A program made the translations under genes and the position numbers. Positions 43,548 through 53,765 of a stretch of DNA of 64,000 nt are shown here, piece by piece. Position 1 is the stretch's first letter. Every line of letters begins with the position of its first letter. Origin of the DNA: Sphingomonas sp. MA1305 (GTDB taxonomy: Bacteria; Pseudomonadota; Alphaproteobacteria; Sphingomonadales; Sphingomonadaceae); the NCBI RefSeq assembly GCF_016107325.1, contig NZ_RCVT01000001.1:1116001-1180000 (forward strand), written 5' to 3'. A model generated the notes under the pieces. It was not told the origin of the DNA and did no database searches. It saw only the letters and a list, made by a program, of their open reading frames with translations.

Positions 43548-44937
43548 CCGTCACCTCCGGCACGTGAACGCGCCAGTCGCCGCGGCGACGCAGCACCAGC
43601 ACGTAATAGGCGGCGGAAGCTGCGATCTGCAGTGCGGTCATGATCAGGCCGGGCCGGCCCTCGGCGGGGTCGAGCCAACTCGTCCAAGTGACGTAGCCGA
43701 GCGCGATCAGCGTCGCGACCGGCGCGAGCGGAAAGAGCGGCATGCGATAGGCGGCATGCGCGGTGGCGCCATTGAGCCGGCCGACCAGCGCGGCGACGGC
43801 GATGCCGGCATAGATGGCGACGAGGCCGGTGCCGCTGAGCACCAGCAGCAGCGTCAACGGCAGGAAACAGCAGGCGACGCCGACCCCGCCGACGATCAGC
43901 GTGCCGACCCAGGGCGAACCCAGGCGCGGATGGATCATCGCCATCCACCGGTCGAGCGGTCGGCCCCAACTGCCATCGCGGGCGGTGCCGTAGAAGAAGC
44001 GAGCGCAGGCGAGGATGCAGGCGATGATCGCGTTGACGATGGCGATGACCACGCCGATCGCGATCGCGTCCGCCGTCCAGCCACCGCCGCGCATCCGGGC
44101 GAGCAAGCCGAACGGATCGTCGGCGGTGACCGCGCCGTGCAGATCGGGCGCGCCGACCAGCAACGCGACGGTCGGTGCGATCTCGAACACCAGGGTAAGG
44201 ACGAGGCTGGCGAGGATCGCACGCGCGATCAGTCGCGACGGCTCGCGCATCTCCTCCGCAAAATAGACCGCGGCACCATAGCCGTTGAGCGCGAAGATCG
44301 CGATCGAGGTGGCAAGGCCAATTGCCGCCGGGCTGGCGGGGACCAGCGCGGCTGCCGACGGCATGACGGGGTGGAGCAGCATCGCGCCGACCGGGCGGGC
44401 GCGATCGGCGAGACCGAGCGCGACGATCGCCGCCAGCGCCAGCATCTCGCCGAGCAAAAAGAGGCCCGTGACCCAGGCGTTGACCCGGATCTGGAGCAGC
44501 GCGATCAGCGTCGCACCAGTGACCACGACGACCGCCACCGGCACGGTCGGCAGCCCCGGCCAGACGGTCGACAGCACCGCACTGATGCCAAGTCCGGCGA
44601 CCGGCGGGAAGAACAGATTGTTGAACACATTGACGCCGAGCATCACGAAGCCGGCGAGCGGCCCCAGCGTCTGCGCCACCGCGACATATTCGCCACCGGC
44701 GGCGGGCCAGGCGCTGGACAGTTCGGCATAGACGAAGGCGGTCGCGACGCAGACGATGCCGGCGAGCACCATCGCCCAGATCGCGCCGGTCCCGGCGACC
44801 TGCAGCATCCCCGGCACGATGACGAACACCGACGAGGCCGGAGTTGCCACAGACAAGGTCAGGAACAAGACGCCCATCACGCCCAGGCTGCGGGTGAGCG
44901 GCGGCACCGGCCGGCCAAGTGGTTGATCGTCCAGCAT
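43525..44937 (-). CDS. APC-superfamily amino acid/polyamine permease
   Basis: The 470-residue inner-membrane transporter has about 12 hydrophobic helices. It has the TM1 region LGVMGVLFLTLSVATPASSV and the TM2-3 loop with AELSSAWPAAGGEYVAVAQ, typical of the amino acid-polyamine-organocation superfamily. The start is ATG 44937, with GGGGGA upstream; ATG 44952 has a poorly placed ribosome site. The substrate is unknown. It is translationally coupled to ppk2, and a TTAACCAT motif lies about 36 bases upstream on its strand. Confidence 0.9.
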   Translation of the reverse strand: MLDDQPLGRPVPPLTRSLGVMGVLFLTLSVATPASSVFVIVPGMLQVAGTGAIWAMVLAGIVCVATAFVYAELSSAWPAAGGEYVAVAQTLGPLAGFVMLGVNVFNNLFFPPVAGLGISAVLSTVWPGLPTVPVAVVVVTGATLIALLQIRVNAWVTGLFLLGEMLALAAIVALGLADRARPVGAMLLHPVMPSAAALVPASPAAIGLATSIAIFALNGYGAAVYFAEEMREPSRLIARAILASLVLTLVFEIAPTVALLVGAPDLHGAVTADDPFGLLARMRGGGWTADAIAIGVVIAIVNAIIACILACARFFYGTARDGSWGRPLDRWMAMIHPRLGSPWVGTLIVGGVGVACCFLPLTLLLVLSGTGLVAIYAGIAVAALVGRLNGATAHAAYRMPLFPLAPVATLIALGYVTWTSWLDPAEGRPGLIMTALQIAASAAYYVLVLRRRGDWRVHVPEVTDDRPERL

Positions 44938-45075
44938 TGTCCCCCGGCTCATACCCCGGCGGGTCTAGTGGCATGGTTAATGTGGCGAAGAAAGATGGCG
45001 ATGCTGGCCTTTCCCGCCCCTCCCGGGCCCGCAACCGGTGTGCTATCGCTCTGCCACACGTGGTGGGAGACGATC

Positions 45076-45912
45076 ATGCCCTTTCAATCCCCTTGGCAGC
45101 AGGGCGCCGGCAGCGGCGGCGGTGCCGACGACATCGAATTCGAGATCAAGGGTGAGGAGTTGCAATTCCTCGAGATCGAGCTGGATCCCGGCGAAAGCGC
45201 GGTGGCGGAGGCGGGCGCAATGGTGTGGAAGGACGCCTCCGTCGCGATGACCACCGTGTTCGGCGACGGCAGCGGCGACCAGGGTGGCGGCTTCATGGGC
45301 AAGTTGCTCGGTGCCGGGCGGCGGCTGGTCACCGGCGAGAGCCTGTTCACCACCGTCTTCACGCATGAGGGGCGCGGCAAGGCGCGAGTCGCCTTCGGCT
45401 CGCCGACGCCGGGCTCGATCCTGCCGATCCGCCTGTCCGACGTCGGCGGGCAGCTGATCTGTCAGAAGGATGCCTTCCTCGCCGCGGCACGCGGCGTGCA
45501 GCTCGGCATCTATTTCCAGCGGCGAGTGCTCACCGGCCTGTTCGGCGGCGAAGGCTTCATCATGCAGTCGCTGACCGGCGACGGCTGGGTCTTCGTGCAG
45601 ATGGGCGGCACCGTCGTCGAGCGCGAACTGGCGCCGGGCGAGGAATTGCATGTCGACACCGGCTGCCTGGCGGCGATGACGCCGTCGATCGATTTCGACC
45701 TGGTCACCGTCGGCGGGGTGCGCAGCGCGCTGTTCGGCGGCGAAGGATTGTTCTTCGCGCGGCTGCGCGGGCCGGGCAAGGTGTGGATCCAGTCGCTGCC
45801 CTTCTCGCGATTGGCCGGGCGGATGCTGGCGGCGGCGAACGGCCGTGGCGGCAATCGCGGCGAAGGATCGGTGCTCGGCGGCTTCGGCGACTGGGTCGGC
45901 GGGAACGACTGA
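45076..45912 (+). CDS. AIM24-family protein
   Basis: The 278-residue soluble protein matches the AIM24 (TIGR00266) family, a beta-rich fold found from bacteria to yeast mitochondria with no agreed biochemical function. The start is ATG 45076. Typical traits are Gly-rich blocks (GESLFTTVFTHEGRGKARVAFG), LFGGEGFIMQSLTGDGWVFVQ and the second repeat ALFGGEGLFFARLRGPGKVW. It stands alone and ends 20 bases before a palindromic repeat. Confidence 0.9.
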   Translation: MPFQSPWQQGAGSGGGADDIEFEIKGEELQFLEIELDPGESAVAEAGAMVWKDASVAMTTVFGDGSGDQGGGFMGKLLGAGRRLVTGESLFTTVFTHEGRGKARVAFGSPTPGSILPIRLSDVGGQLICQKDAFLAAARGVQLGIYFQRRVLTGLFGGEGFIMQSLTGDGWVFVQMGGTVVERELAPGEELHVDTGCLAAMTPSIDFDLVTVGGVRSALFGGEGLFFARLRGPGKVWIQSLPFSRLAGRMLAAANGRGGNRGEGSVLGGFGDWVGGND

Positions 45913-45932
45913 GGCTGGAGCATCCATCATCA

Positions 45933-45964
45933 TTCGTCATCCCCGCGCAGGCGGGGATGACGAA
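45933..45964. repeat. Palindromic repeat, single-arm form, at a convergent gene end
   Basis: A perfect 14-base stem (45933-45946 with 45951-45964) with a GCAG loop carries the same CGTCATCCCCGC core as the arms of the 24471-24567 element. It fills the gap between the convergent AIM24-like gene and aspS and can act as a bidirectional terminator. Confidence 0.8.
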
Positions 45965-45969
45965 GGGGG

Positions 45970-47790
45970 TTACCCCGCGCTCGGTGCCACCGTCGCGGTG
46001 ACGCCCGCGGTGGGCTCGACCGGCACCGCCGAGCGGATCGACAGCTCGCGCAGCTGCTTCGGCGCCGCCGGGCTCGGCGCGCCCATCAGCAGGTCCTCGG
46101 CGCGCTGGTTCATCGGGAATAGCGTGATCTCGCGCAGATTCTGCGCGCCGCAGATCAGCATGACGATGCGGTCGACGCCGGCGGCCATGCCGCCGTGCGG
46201 CGGCGCGCCATACTGGAAGGCGCGGTAGAGGCCGCCGAACCGCTCCTCGACGTCCGCCTTGCTCAGCCCGACCAGCTCGAACGCCTTGACCATCAGGTCC
46301 GGCGACTGGTTGCGGATCGAGCCCGAGGCGATCTCATAGCCGTTGCAGACGAGGTCGTACTGGAAGGCCTTGATCTTCAGCGGCTCGCCCGCGTTGAGCG
46401 CGTCCATCCCGCCCTGCGGCATCGAGAAGGGATTGTGCGCGAACTCGACCTTCTTCTCGTCCTCGTCCCATTCGTAGAAGGGAAAGTCGACGATCCAGCA
46501 CAGGCGGAACGCGCCCTGCTCGATCAGGCCGAGCTGGTCGGCGACGCGGGTGCGTGCCGCGCCGGCGAGCTTCGCCGCGGCCTCTGCCTTGCCGGCCGCG
46601 AAGAACAGGCCATCGTCGGGCCCCAGGCCGAGCGCGGCGTAGAGCGCCTCCATCCCGTCGGTGCCGTGGTTCTTGGCGATCGGGCCGCCGAACTCGCCGC
46701 CCTTGCGGGTGACGTAGCCGAGGCCGGCATGCCCCTCGCCGCGCGCCCATTCGTTCATCTCGTCGAAGAACTTGCGGCTCTTGTCGGCGGTGGCCGGTGC
46801 GGGGATCGCGCGGACGACACCGCCCGAACCGACGATCTTCTCGAACAGGCCGAAGCCGCTTTGCGTGAAATGCTCCGACACGTCGGTGATGAGCAGCGGG
46901 TTGCGCAGGTCGGGCTTGTCGCTGCCGTACTTCAGCATCGCCTCGTCATAGGGGATGCGCGGGAACTCGCCGGTCGGCGTGACGCTGCGGCCGTCGGCGA
47001 AATGTTCGAAGATGCCGCCGATCACCGGCTCCATCGTCTCCCACACCTCTTCCTGCGTGACGAAGCTCATCTCCAGGTCGAGCTGGTAGAATTCGCCGGG
47101 CAGGCGGTCGGCGCGCGGGTCCTCGTCGCGGAAGCAGGGCGCGATCTGGAAATAGCGGTCGAAGCCGGCGACCATCAGCAGCTGCTTGTACTGCTGCGGC
47201 GCCTGCGGCAGCGCGTAGAACTTGCCCGGATGGATGCGGCTCGGCACCAGGAAGTCGCGCGCGCCCTCCGGCGACGACGCGGTCAGGATCGGCGTCGAAT
47301 ATTCGGTGAAGCCGGCATCCTCCATGCGGCGGCGCATCGCCGCGATCACCTTGGTCCGGCGGACGATGTTGGCGTGCAGCGTCTCGCGGCGCAGGTCGAG
47401 GAAGCGGTAGCGGAGGCGGATATCTTCCGGATAATCCTGTTCGCCCGCCACCGGCATCGGCAACTCGTCCGCCGCCGACAATACCGTGGCGCCGCGCGCG
47501 AAGACCTCGATCTCGCCGGTGGCGAGATTGGGGTTCACCGTGCCGGCCGAACGCGCCTTCACCACCCCGTCGATCGTGACCACCGATTCGACGCGCACCT
47601 GCTCAAGGATCGGCAAAGCGGCCGAATCGCTGTCGGCGACGATCTGGGTGATGCCGTAATGATCGCGCAGATCGACGAACAGCACGCCGCCATGGTCCCG
47701 CTTGCGATGGACCCAGCCCGACAGGCGGACGGTCTCGCCGACGGCCGAGGCACTGAGCGCGGCGCAGGTGTGGGTGCGATAGGCGTGCAT
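45970..47790 (-). CDS. aspS: Aspartyl-tRNA synthetase
   Basis: This class II synthetase charges tRNA-Asp (and possibly tRNA-Asn, since the bacterial long form can be non-discriminating). The start is ATG 47790 (MHAYRTHTC), giving 606 residues. The N-terminal OB domain has [20 protein letters not shown]. Motif 2 is [19 protein letters not shown], the GAD insertion domain is in the middle and motif 3 is [16 protein letters not shown] Pro/Ala-rich tail of about 30 residues follows the usual end near EDLLMGAPS. It is divergent from rnd. Confidence 0.97.
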   Translation of the reverse strand: MHAYRTHTCAALSASAVGETVRLSGWVHRKRDHGGVLFVDLRDHYGITQIVADSDSAALPILEQVRVESVVTIDGVVKARSAGTVNPNLATGEIEVFARGATVLSAADELPMPVAGEQDYPEDIRLRYRFLDLRRETLHANIVRRTKVIAAMRRRMEDAGFTEYSTPILTASSPEGARDFLVPSRIHPGKFYALPQAPQQYKQLLMVAGFDRYFQIAPCFRDEDPRADRLPGEFYQLDLEMSFVTQEEVWETMEPVIGGIFEHFADGRSVTPTGEFPRIPYDEAMLKYGSDKPDLRNPLLITDVSEHFTQSGFGLFEKIVGSGGVVRAIPAPATADKSRKFFDEMNEWARGEGHAGLGYVTRKGGEFGGPIAKNHGTDGMEALYAALGLGPDDGLFFAAGKAEAAAKLAGAARTRVADQLGLIEQGAFRLCWIVDFPFYEWDEDEKKVEFAHNPFSMPQGGMDALNAGEPLKIKAFQYDLVCNGYEIASGSIRNQSPDLMVKAFELVGLSKADVEERFGGLYRAFQYGAPPHGGMAAGVDRIVMLICGAQNLREITLFPMNQRAEDLLMGAPSPAAPKQLRELSIRSAVPVEPTAGVTATVAPSAG

Positions 47791-47912
47791 AAAAGAATTC
47801 CAACAATGTCCGTCGCCGCCCGGCAAGCTGGCCCGACGGTTGATCGATGGCCGCGCCCTCCCCTTTCCATCCCCTCTTTGTCAACCCGCACGCGCGGGCT
47901 ATGGACGGTCGG

Positions 47913-49088
47913 ATGCACATCCACCCGTTGATTACCGACAGCGCGACTCTCGCCAATCTCTGCACCCGCCTCGCCGATGCCGACTTCGTCACCGTCGACA
48001 CCGAGTTCATGCGCGAGAGCACCTATTATCCGGAACTCTGCCTGATCCAGATCGCCGATGTGAACGAGGCAGCGGCGATCGATCCGATGGCGCCGGGGCT
48101 CGACCTGACGCCGCTGCTGCAGTTGCTGACCGACAATGAGGACGTGCTCAAGGTCTTCCATGCCGGCGGCCAGGATATCGAGATCATCTACAATCTGACC
48201 GGCAAGACGCCGCACCCGCTGTTCGACACGCAGGTCGCGGCGATGGCGCTCGGCCAGGGCGAGCAGATCGGCTATTCCAATCTGGTCGACAGCTGGCTGG
48301 GCATCCAGGTCGACAAGGGCGCGCGCTTCACCGACTGGGCGCGGCGCCCGCTCGATGCGCGGCAGATCGAATATGCGATTGGCGACGTCACCCATCTCGC
48401 CCGCATCTTTCCCAAGATGCTGGAGCGGCTGCGCAAGACGGGGCGCGGCGCCTGGCTGGATCAGGAAATGGAGCGGCTTGCCGATCCCGCCAATTACGCC
48501 AACGACCCGGATGGCGCGTGGAAGCGCGTCCGCGTGTCGAGCCGCAAGGCGGACGTGCTCGGCCGCCTCAAGGCGCTGGCCCGCTGGCGCGAGCTGGAGG
48601 CGCAGGCCAAGGATTTGCCGCGCGGCCGGATCGTCAAGGACGAGACGCTCGGCGACCTTGCCGGCCACCCGCCGCGGCGGCAGGCCGACCTCGCCAAGGT
48701 GCGCGGACTGTCGGCGACCTGGGCAGCGAACGACATCGGCGGCCGGCTGATGGCGGCGCTCGACGCGGCAGAGCCGCTGCCGGCGGACGAGATGCCGCCG
48801 CGCGACGACCGCAAGCCCGGCCTGGGTAAGGACGGCGCACTGGTCGCCGACCTGCTCAAGCTGTTGCTGAAGATCCGCGCCCGCGACATCGACGTGGCCT
48901 CGCGCCTGCTCGCGCGTTCGGACGAGCTGGAGATGCTCGCTGCCGGCGTGCGCACGGGCCTCCCCATGCTGCAGGGTTGGCGCTATGATCAATTCGGTCG
49001 CGACGCGCTCGATCTGGTCGAGGGGCGACTCGGCTTCGCCGTGCAGGGCGGCAAGCTTAAAATGACGCGCGGCGAGGAGGCGGCATGA
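47913..49088 (+). CDS. rnd: Ribonuclease D
   Basis: This 3'-5' exoribonuclease trims tRNA precursors. The start is taken at ATG 47913 (MHIHPLITDSATL), since upstream in-frame ATGs at 47847 and 47901 add sequence unlike the family. The 391 residues show the DEDDy exonuclease residues: D29 and E31 in VTVDTEFMRE, Asp in FHAGGQDIEIIY, and Y-x3-D in YAIGDVTHL. An HRDC domain follows in the second half. It is co-directional with the I78 lipoprotein gene, overlapping it by 4 bases. Confidence 0.95.
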   Translation: MHIHPLITDSATLANLCTRLADADFVTVDTEFMRESTYYPELCLIQIADVNEAAAIDPMAPGLDLTPLLQLLTDNEDVLKVFHAGGQDIEIIYNLTGKTPHPLFDTQVAAMALGQGEQIGYSNLVDSWLGIQVDKGARFTDWARRPLDARQIEYAIGDVTHLARIFPKMLERLRKTGRGAWLDQEMERLADPANYANDPDGAWKRVRVSSRKADVLGRLKALARWRELEAQAKDLPRGRIVKDETLGDLAGHPPRRQADLAKVRGLSATWAANDIGGRLMAALDAAEPLPADEMPPRDDRKPGLGKDGALVADLLKLLLKIRARDIDVASRLLARSDELEMLAAGVRTGLPMLQGWRYDQFGRDALDLVEGRLGFAVQGGKLKMTRGEEAA

Positions 49089-49375
49089 CCAAGCTGACGG
49101 TGGCGGCGATCGCGGGGGCTCTGCTGATCCAGGGCTGCGCGACGGTACCGGAACCGGTGCCGACGGGGCCCTGCAAGGTGACGCAGCAGATGCATATCCG
49201 CTACGCCGGGATGAAGTATCGCGAGCGGATGCGGCGCGGGCTGGAGCGGGACGCCAACGCGCCGGTGTCGCGAATCCTGCGCGCCGATGCGGGCGGGACG
49301 ATGGATTTCCGGACCGAGCGGCTGAACATCCACCTGGGCGATGACGGCCGGATCGACGGACTGCGCTGCGGCTGA
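49085..49375 (+). CDS. Putative I78-family peptidase-inhibitor lipoprotein
   Basis: The 96-residue protein has a hydrophobic leader and a lipobox-like IQGC with Cys18, so it is probably lipid-anchored. The C-terminal part, RADAGGTMDFRTERLNIH followed by LGDDGRIDGLRCG, has the look of potato-inhibitor-like I78 proteins (V/M-T-M-D-x-R-x-x-R-L-N and a GxI..CG end). Known members inhibit serine proteases. It is coupled to rnd by a 4-base overlap. Family assignment is by pattern only. Confidence 0.72.
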   Translation: MTKLTVAAIAGALLIQGCATVPEPVPTGPCKVTQQMHIRYAGMKYRERMRRGLERDANAPVSRILRADAGGTMDFRTERLNIHLGDDGRIDGLRCG

Positions 49376-49400
49376 TCGTCCGCCGCTGCCGCCGGACGGG

Positions 49401-50867
49401 TCAGCCGATGGAGCTGACGACCGGCCGGCGCTTGAGCAGCAAGGCGAGCGCGGCATGCCGGCGCTCGACCGTCTCCGCATATAGTTGCCGATCCGCCGCC
49501 TTCAGCGCCAGCGTCACATCCTTGGCCGTCATCGACAGGGCGGTGCGGTGCAGCGGTCCGGCGAGACCCGCGCTGAAACGCTGGCCGAGACGGATCGCCA
49601 GACCCCAGCGGATGGCGGCGTCGAGCTGTCCCGGACTGGCAAGCGCGGCGAGCAGCGGGTGCGGCGTCGTGACACCGCCGAGGCTGGAGTGCAGCGCCTG
49701 CGCGAGCATCGCGCGTTCCGCGGCGTCGATCCCGACCCAATTGCCGTGCAGCGCGATCTCGAAGCCGCGCTCGTCCCGGAATTCAGGATTGGCATGCCAG
49801 CCGACGTCGGCGAGCAGACAGGCGGCGTGGCGGATCCGGGCGTAGGCCGCGGGCTCGTCGGCGAATAGGGGCGCGATCCAGCCGTCGAGCAGGTCGCCAT
49901 GTTCCGGAAATCGGCCGAGCAACCGTCCTTCCTCTCGCGCGCCGACGATCAGCGGATCGAGAGCACGGGTCGCCGGGTCAAGCGCGGCATAGAGCAGGCC
50001 TTCACGCAGGCCGAAGGTTGAGGCGACGCCGGCACTGCTGCCGAGTTCGCGCATGACGATGCCGAGCAGGGCGGTGGCATCGCCGAGCGCGGCGGCGCGG
50101 GCGGACGACATGCCCGGCACCGCGCGCAACCGCTGGCGCGGCAGATGGGCGATGCTGCGGCCAAGCCGAGCGACGGTTTGCGGCGCGAGCGCATAGCCGT
50201 GGATGATCGGCAGCGGATAGTGCGTCAGGCTCATGTCAAGCCGGGCGAGCGCGCGCCACGAGCCGCCGACCATGTAGAGCGGCAGACCCCTGCCCCGCCC
50301 GGTCCAGCGGGCATCGCGGATCATACGCGACACCTGGCGGTCGAACGCGCCGCTGCGCTGTGCGCGCAGCGCGGCGATGCGCAGCACGCCGAGCGGAAAG
50401 GAAATTCGGTCGGTCACCGTATTGGCGACAACGCGGACCAGTTCGAGGCTGCCGCCGCCGAGATCGCCGACGATGCCGTCCGCGTCGGGAATGGCGGACA
50501 GCACGCCCATGCCGGCGGCGGTCGCCTCCTGCTCGCCGCTGAGCAGTTCCACCGACAGACCGAAATGGGCGGCGGCGGCGATGAAGTCACGCCCGTTGCT
50601 GGCGTCGCGAACCGCGGCGGTGGCGACGGTGCGTACTTCCGCCTTCATCTCGCGCGCGACGGCCGCGAAGCGCGCCAAGGCACCGATCGCCAATGCCATC
50701 GATTCCGCATCGATCGCGCCGGTCGCCGACAGGCTGCGGCCGAGGCCGGCCATGACCTTTTCGTTGAACAGGGCGGCGGGAACGCGTGGGTGACCTTGAT
50801 AGACGACGAGGCGCACCGAATTCGAGCCGATGTCGATGATCGCGGTGCGGGGGTAGGAGACCGCCAT
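49401..50867 (-). CDS. ppx: Exopolyphosphatase, Ppx/GppA family
   Basis: Ppx/GppA proteins remove terminal phosphates from polyphosphate or convert pppGpp to ppGpp. The 488 residues have the ASKHA-fold phosphate loop IDIGSNSVRLVVYQG near residue 10, LLSGEQEATAAGMGVLSAI, the second loop VGDLGGGSLELVRV, and a C-terminal HD-like helical region (LLADVGWHANPEFR). The start is ATG 50867; a GTG directly before it is equally possible. It lies 97 bases downstream of ppk1, the enzyme making its substrate. Confidence 0.94.
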   Translation of the reverse strand: MAVSYPRTAIIDIGSNSVRLVVYQGHPRVPAALFNEKVMAGLGRSLSATGAIDAESMALAIGALARFAAVAREMKAEVRTVATAAVRDASNGRDFIAAAAHFGLSVELLSGEQEATAAGMGVLSAIPDADGIVGDLGGGSLELVRVVANTVTDRISFPLGVLRIAALRAQRSGAFDRQVSRMIRDARWTGRGRGLPLYMVGGSWRALARLDMSLTHYPLPIIHGYALAPQTVARLGRSIAHLPRQRLRAVPGMSSARAAALGDATALLGIVMRELGSSAGVASTFGLREGLLYAALDPATRALDPLIVGAREEGRLLGRFPEHGDLLDGWIAPLFADEPAAYARIRHAACLLADVGWHANPEFRDERGFEIALHGNWVGIDAAERAMLAQALHSSLGGVTTPHPLLAALASPGQLDAAIRWGLAIRLGQRFSAGLAGPLHRTALSMTAKDVTLALKAADRQLYAETVERRHAALALLLKRRPVVSSIG

Positions 50868-50964
50868 CACGCTGCCATCCGGTTATCGATGACGGAGGGA
50901 TGCGCGGCGCTCACGGAGCCACCCATGACCCGACCACCGCAATTGCGGGCGCGCGCCGCACCGA

Positions 50965-53133
50965 TCAGGACGGTTGCCGCCGCCGCAGCGACAGGGTCGG
51001 CACCGCGTCGCTTTCCGCCAGCGCCTGGCCGCGGCCGGACAGCGATGGATTGGTCATGAAGTAGCGGTGCAGGTTGAACGGCTTTTCCCCCGGCTCGTCG
51101 CGGATATAGCGGCCGTCGGGCTGTAGCTCCCAGCTCTGTTCGGTGTCGAGCAGGTTGGCGACCATGACCTGGTCGAGCACCTGGTCGTGGACGGTCGGGT
51201 TTTCGATCGGCAGCATATATTCGACGCGTCGGTCGAGGTTGCGCGGCATCCAGTCGGCGGACGAGATGAACACCTTCGCATTGTCGTTGGGCAAAGCCGC
51301 GCCATTACCGAAGCAGAAGATGCGGCTGTGTTCGAGGAAGCGGCCGACCACCGACTTCACCCGGATGTTTTCCGACATGCCGGCCACGCCGGGACGCAGG
51401 CAGCAGATGCCGCGCAGGATCAACTCGATCTCGACGCCGGCATTGCTCGCCTCGTACAGCTTTTCGATGATCGCCGGGTCGACCAGGCTGTTCATCTTCG
51501 CCCACACCATGCCGCAGCCGCCGGCACGGGCATGCGCGATCTCCTCGTCGATCAGCGCGAGCAGGTCCTTCCGCAGGTCACGCGGGCTGAGGCTGAGCTT
51601 GGCGATGTCGGTCGGTTCGACATAGCCGGTGACGTAGTTGAACATTTGTGCCGCATCGCGACCGATCCGTGGATCGGCGGTGAAGAAGCTGAGGTCGGTG
51701 TAGATGCGCGCTGTAACGGGGTGATAATTGCCGGTGCCGAAGTGGCAATAGGTGCGGAACTGGCCGTTCTCGCGCCGGACGATCATCGACACCTTGGCGT
51801 GCGTCTTCCATTCCAGGAAGCCGTAGACGACCTGGACCCCGGCGCGTTCGAGCGCGCTGGCCCACAGGATATTCTGTTCCTCGTCGAAGCGCGCGCGCAA
51901 TTCGACCACGGCGGTGACCGACTTGCCGGCCTCCGCCGCCGCGATCAGCGCGTTGATTACCGCCGATTGCTTGCCGGCGCGATACAGCGTCTGCTTGATC
52001 GCGATGACGTCGGGGTCCTGCGCCGCCTGCTTGAGGAAGGCGAGCACGACGTCGAACGTCTCATAGGGATGATGGACGATGATGTCCTTCGCGCGGATCG
52101 CGGCAAAACAGTCGCCGCCGAATTCGCGGATGCGTTCGGGAAAACGTGGAACGAAGGGCAGGAACTTGAGGTCGGGACGATCCTCGTCGACCACCGCGTC
52201 GAGATCGCCGATGCCGAGCAGATTGCCACTTTCGGTGACGATCGCGTCGCCGCCCAATTCGGCGCGCAGCACCGCGGCGAGCGTGTCGGGCATGCCCGTC
52301 TCCAGCTCCAGCCGGATGACGCGGCCGCGACGGCGGCGCTTGATGGCATTGGCGAAGTAGCGGACCAGATCCTCCGCCTCTTCGTCGATCTCGATGTCGC
52401 TGTCGCGCAGCACCCGGAAGGCGGCGGCACCGTGCACGGCATAGCCGGGGAAGACGAGCGGCGCGAACCGCTTGAGGATCGCCTCGATCGAGACGTAGCG
52501 GGCGGGCTCGCCGGGGAGGCGGACGAAGCGGCGCGCGGAGGCGGGGATCATCACCAGCTCGCGGACCGGCTCGCCGTCCGACTGGCGGACCAGGTCGAAC
52601 ATCACCGACAACCCCTTGTTGGGGATGAAGGGGAACGGGTGCGCGGGATCCAGCGCCTGCGGCGTGAGGATCGGGAAGATCTGCTCGCGGAAATGCGTCT
52701 CAAGCCAGGCGGCGGCTTCGGCGTCGACCTCGTCGCGACGCAGGACGTGCAGATTGGCTTCGTCGAGCAGGGTGCGCAGGTCGCCCCACACCTGCTGCTG
52801 ATCGGCCATCAGCGCGTCCGCCTCTTCGGTGATCGCGGCGAGCTGCTGCCCCGGCGTCAGCCCGTCGGTGGAGCGGCGATCGACGTCCTTGAGCTGCTGG
52901 CCCTTCAGCCCGGCGACGCGGACCATGAAGAATTCGTCGAGGTTCGAGCCGGAGATCGACAGGAAGCGCAGCCGCTCGAGCAGGGGATGCGCCGGATTGC
53001 ACGCTTCGTCCAGGACGCGACGGTTGAACGCCAGCCACGACAGCTCGCGGTTGAAATAGCGATCATTGACCTCCGGCACGAAGGGGTCGTCGTCAGCGTC
53101 GGTCAGATGGGAGAGATGGGCAGGCCTGGTCAT
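50965..53133 (-). CDS. ppk: Polyphosphate kinase 1
   Basis: PPK1 reversibly polymerises ATP gamma-phosphate into inorganic polyphosphate, usually at the membrane. The 722 residues start with [22 protein letters not shown]. The phosphoenzyme-forming His is H464 in [19 protein letters not shown], and a second catalytic-site region includes [19 protein letters not shown]. The length fits the family (about 690-730). Its start overlaps the hdaA stop by 4 bases, so it is co-translated with a DnaA regulator. Confidence 0.97.
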   Translation of the reverse strand: MTRPAHLSHLTDADDDPFVPEVNDRYFNRELSWLAFNRRVLDEACNPAHPLLERLRFLSISGSNLDEFFMVRVAGLKGQQLKDVDRRSTDGLTPGQQLAAITEEADALMADQQQVWGDLRTLLDEANLHVLRRDEVDAEAAAWLETHFREQIFPILTPQALDPAHPFPFIPNKGLSVMFDLVRQSDGEPVRELVMIPASARRFVRLPGEPARYVSIEAILKRFAPLVFPGYAVHGAAAFRVLRDSDIEIDEEAEDLVRYFANAIKRRRRGRVIRLELETGMPDTLAAVLRAELGGDAIVTESGNLLGIGDLDAVVDEDRPDLKFLPFVPRFPERIREFGGDCFAAIRAKDIIVHHPYETFDVVLAFLKQAAQDPDVIAIKQTLYRAGKQSAVINALIAAAEAGKSVTAVVELRARFDEEQNILWASALERAGVQVVYGFLEWKTHAKVSMIVRRENGQFRTYCHFGTGNYHPVTARIYTDLSFFTADPRIGRDAAQMFNYVTGYVEPTDIAKLSLSPRDLRKDLLALIDEEIAHARAGGCGMVWAKMNSLVDPAIIEKLYEASNAGVEIELILRGICCLRPGVAGMSENIRVKSVVGRFLEHSRIFCFGNGAALPNDNAKVFISSADWMPRNLDRRVEYMLPIENPTVHDQVLDQVMVANLLDTEQSWELQPDGRYIRDEPGEKPFNLHRYFMTNPSLSGRGQALAESDAVPTLSLRRRQPS

Positions 53134-53765
53134 GGTTCGTCGCTAGAGACCAACGATTGCGGTTGCGTGACGATCCCCGCCGCAAACAGCACGTTGCGGG
53201 CGAGTGGGATCGACAGCCGCCGGCGCGTCTCCAACGCCGCCTGATCGAGCGCGTCGACGGTGCGCTGGATCGCGACGTGACTGCGTTCGATCCGCGTCGC
53301 CAGCCAGTCGATCAGCTCCGGCCGGGCGTCGAGGCCGCGACGGTGGAACAGGTGCGCCAGCAGCTCGCGGACGAGCGCGTCGTCGGGCATGTCGATCGCG
53401 GCATGCGGGCTGGCGGCGAGGCGCGATCGCAGATCGGGCAGCCGCACCGCCCAGGCCGGCGGCAGCGCGTCCGCGACGATGACCAGCGGCCGCCGTTCCG
53501 CCTGCGCCCGGTTCCAGGCGTGGAACAGCTGGGTCTCCGGCAGGCTTTCCGCATCGTCGATGATCGTGCCGCCGCTCTTCGCCGCGAAGATGCGGGCGAG
53601 CAGGCTGCGCCCCGACTTGCGCGGGCCGGTCAGCACCGCGGCCATCACCGGCCAGGACGCCCAATGCTCCAGCGTGCGCGCCGCTCCCGCATTGGACGGG
53701 GTGACAAGGAAGGCATCGTCGCGGGGATCCGCCGGCCAGCCAAGCGGCAGCGCGAGCTGGCTCAT
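53130..53765 (-). CDS. hdaA: DnaA inactivator HdaA (Hda homologue)
   Basis: HdaA promotes ATP hydrolysis by DnaA after the clamp is loaded, so each origin fires once. The 211-residue protein starts [10 protein letters not shown], where QLALPL (residues 3-8) fits the beta-clamp-binding motif. A DnaA-like AAA+ domain follows, with a P-loop-type [13 protein letters not shown] (Arg in place of the usual Lys, as in E. coli Hda) and TIIDDAESL. The C-terminal region has [18 protein letters not shown]-like sensor 2 helices. It overlaps ppk1 and the upstream DUF2066-like gene by 4 bases each. Confidence 0.9.
   Translation of the reverse strand: MSQLALPLGWPADPRDDAFLVTPSNAGAARTLEHWASWPVMAAVLTGPRKSGRSLLARIFAAKSGGTIIDDAESLPETQLFHAWNRAQAERRPLVIVADALPPAWAVRLPDLRSRLAASPHAAIDMPDDALVRELLAHLFHRRGLDARPELIDWLATRIERSHVAIQRTVDALDQAALETRRRLSIPLARNVLFAAGIVTQPQSLVSSDEP

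Noticed and set aside
49376-49400. Short inverted repeat between the I78 lipoprotein gene and ppx as a terminator
   Set aside because: The stem is only 6 bases with a long loop and no T-run, which is not distinguishable from chance at this base composition.
51187-53244. Long plus-strand open frame opposite ppk1
   Set aside because: It is antisense to a clear polyphosphate kinase with its catalytic residues; the translated sequence shows no family features.
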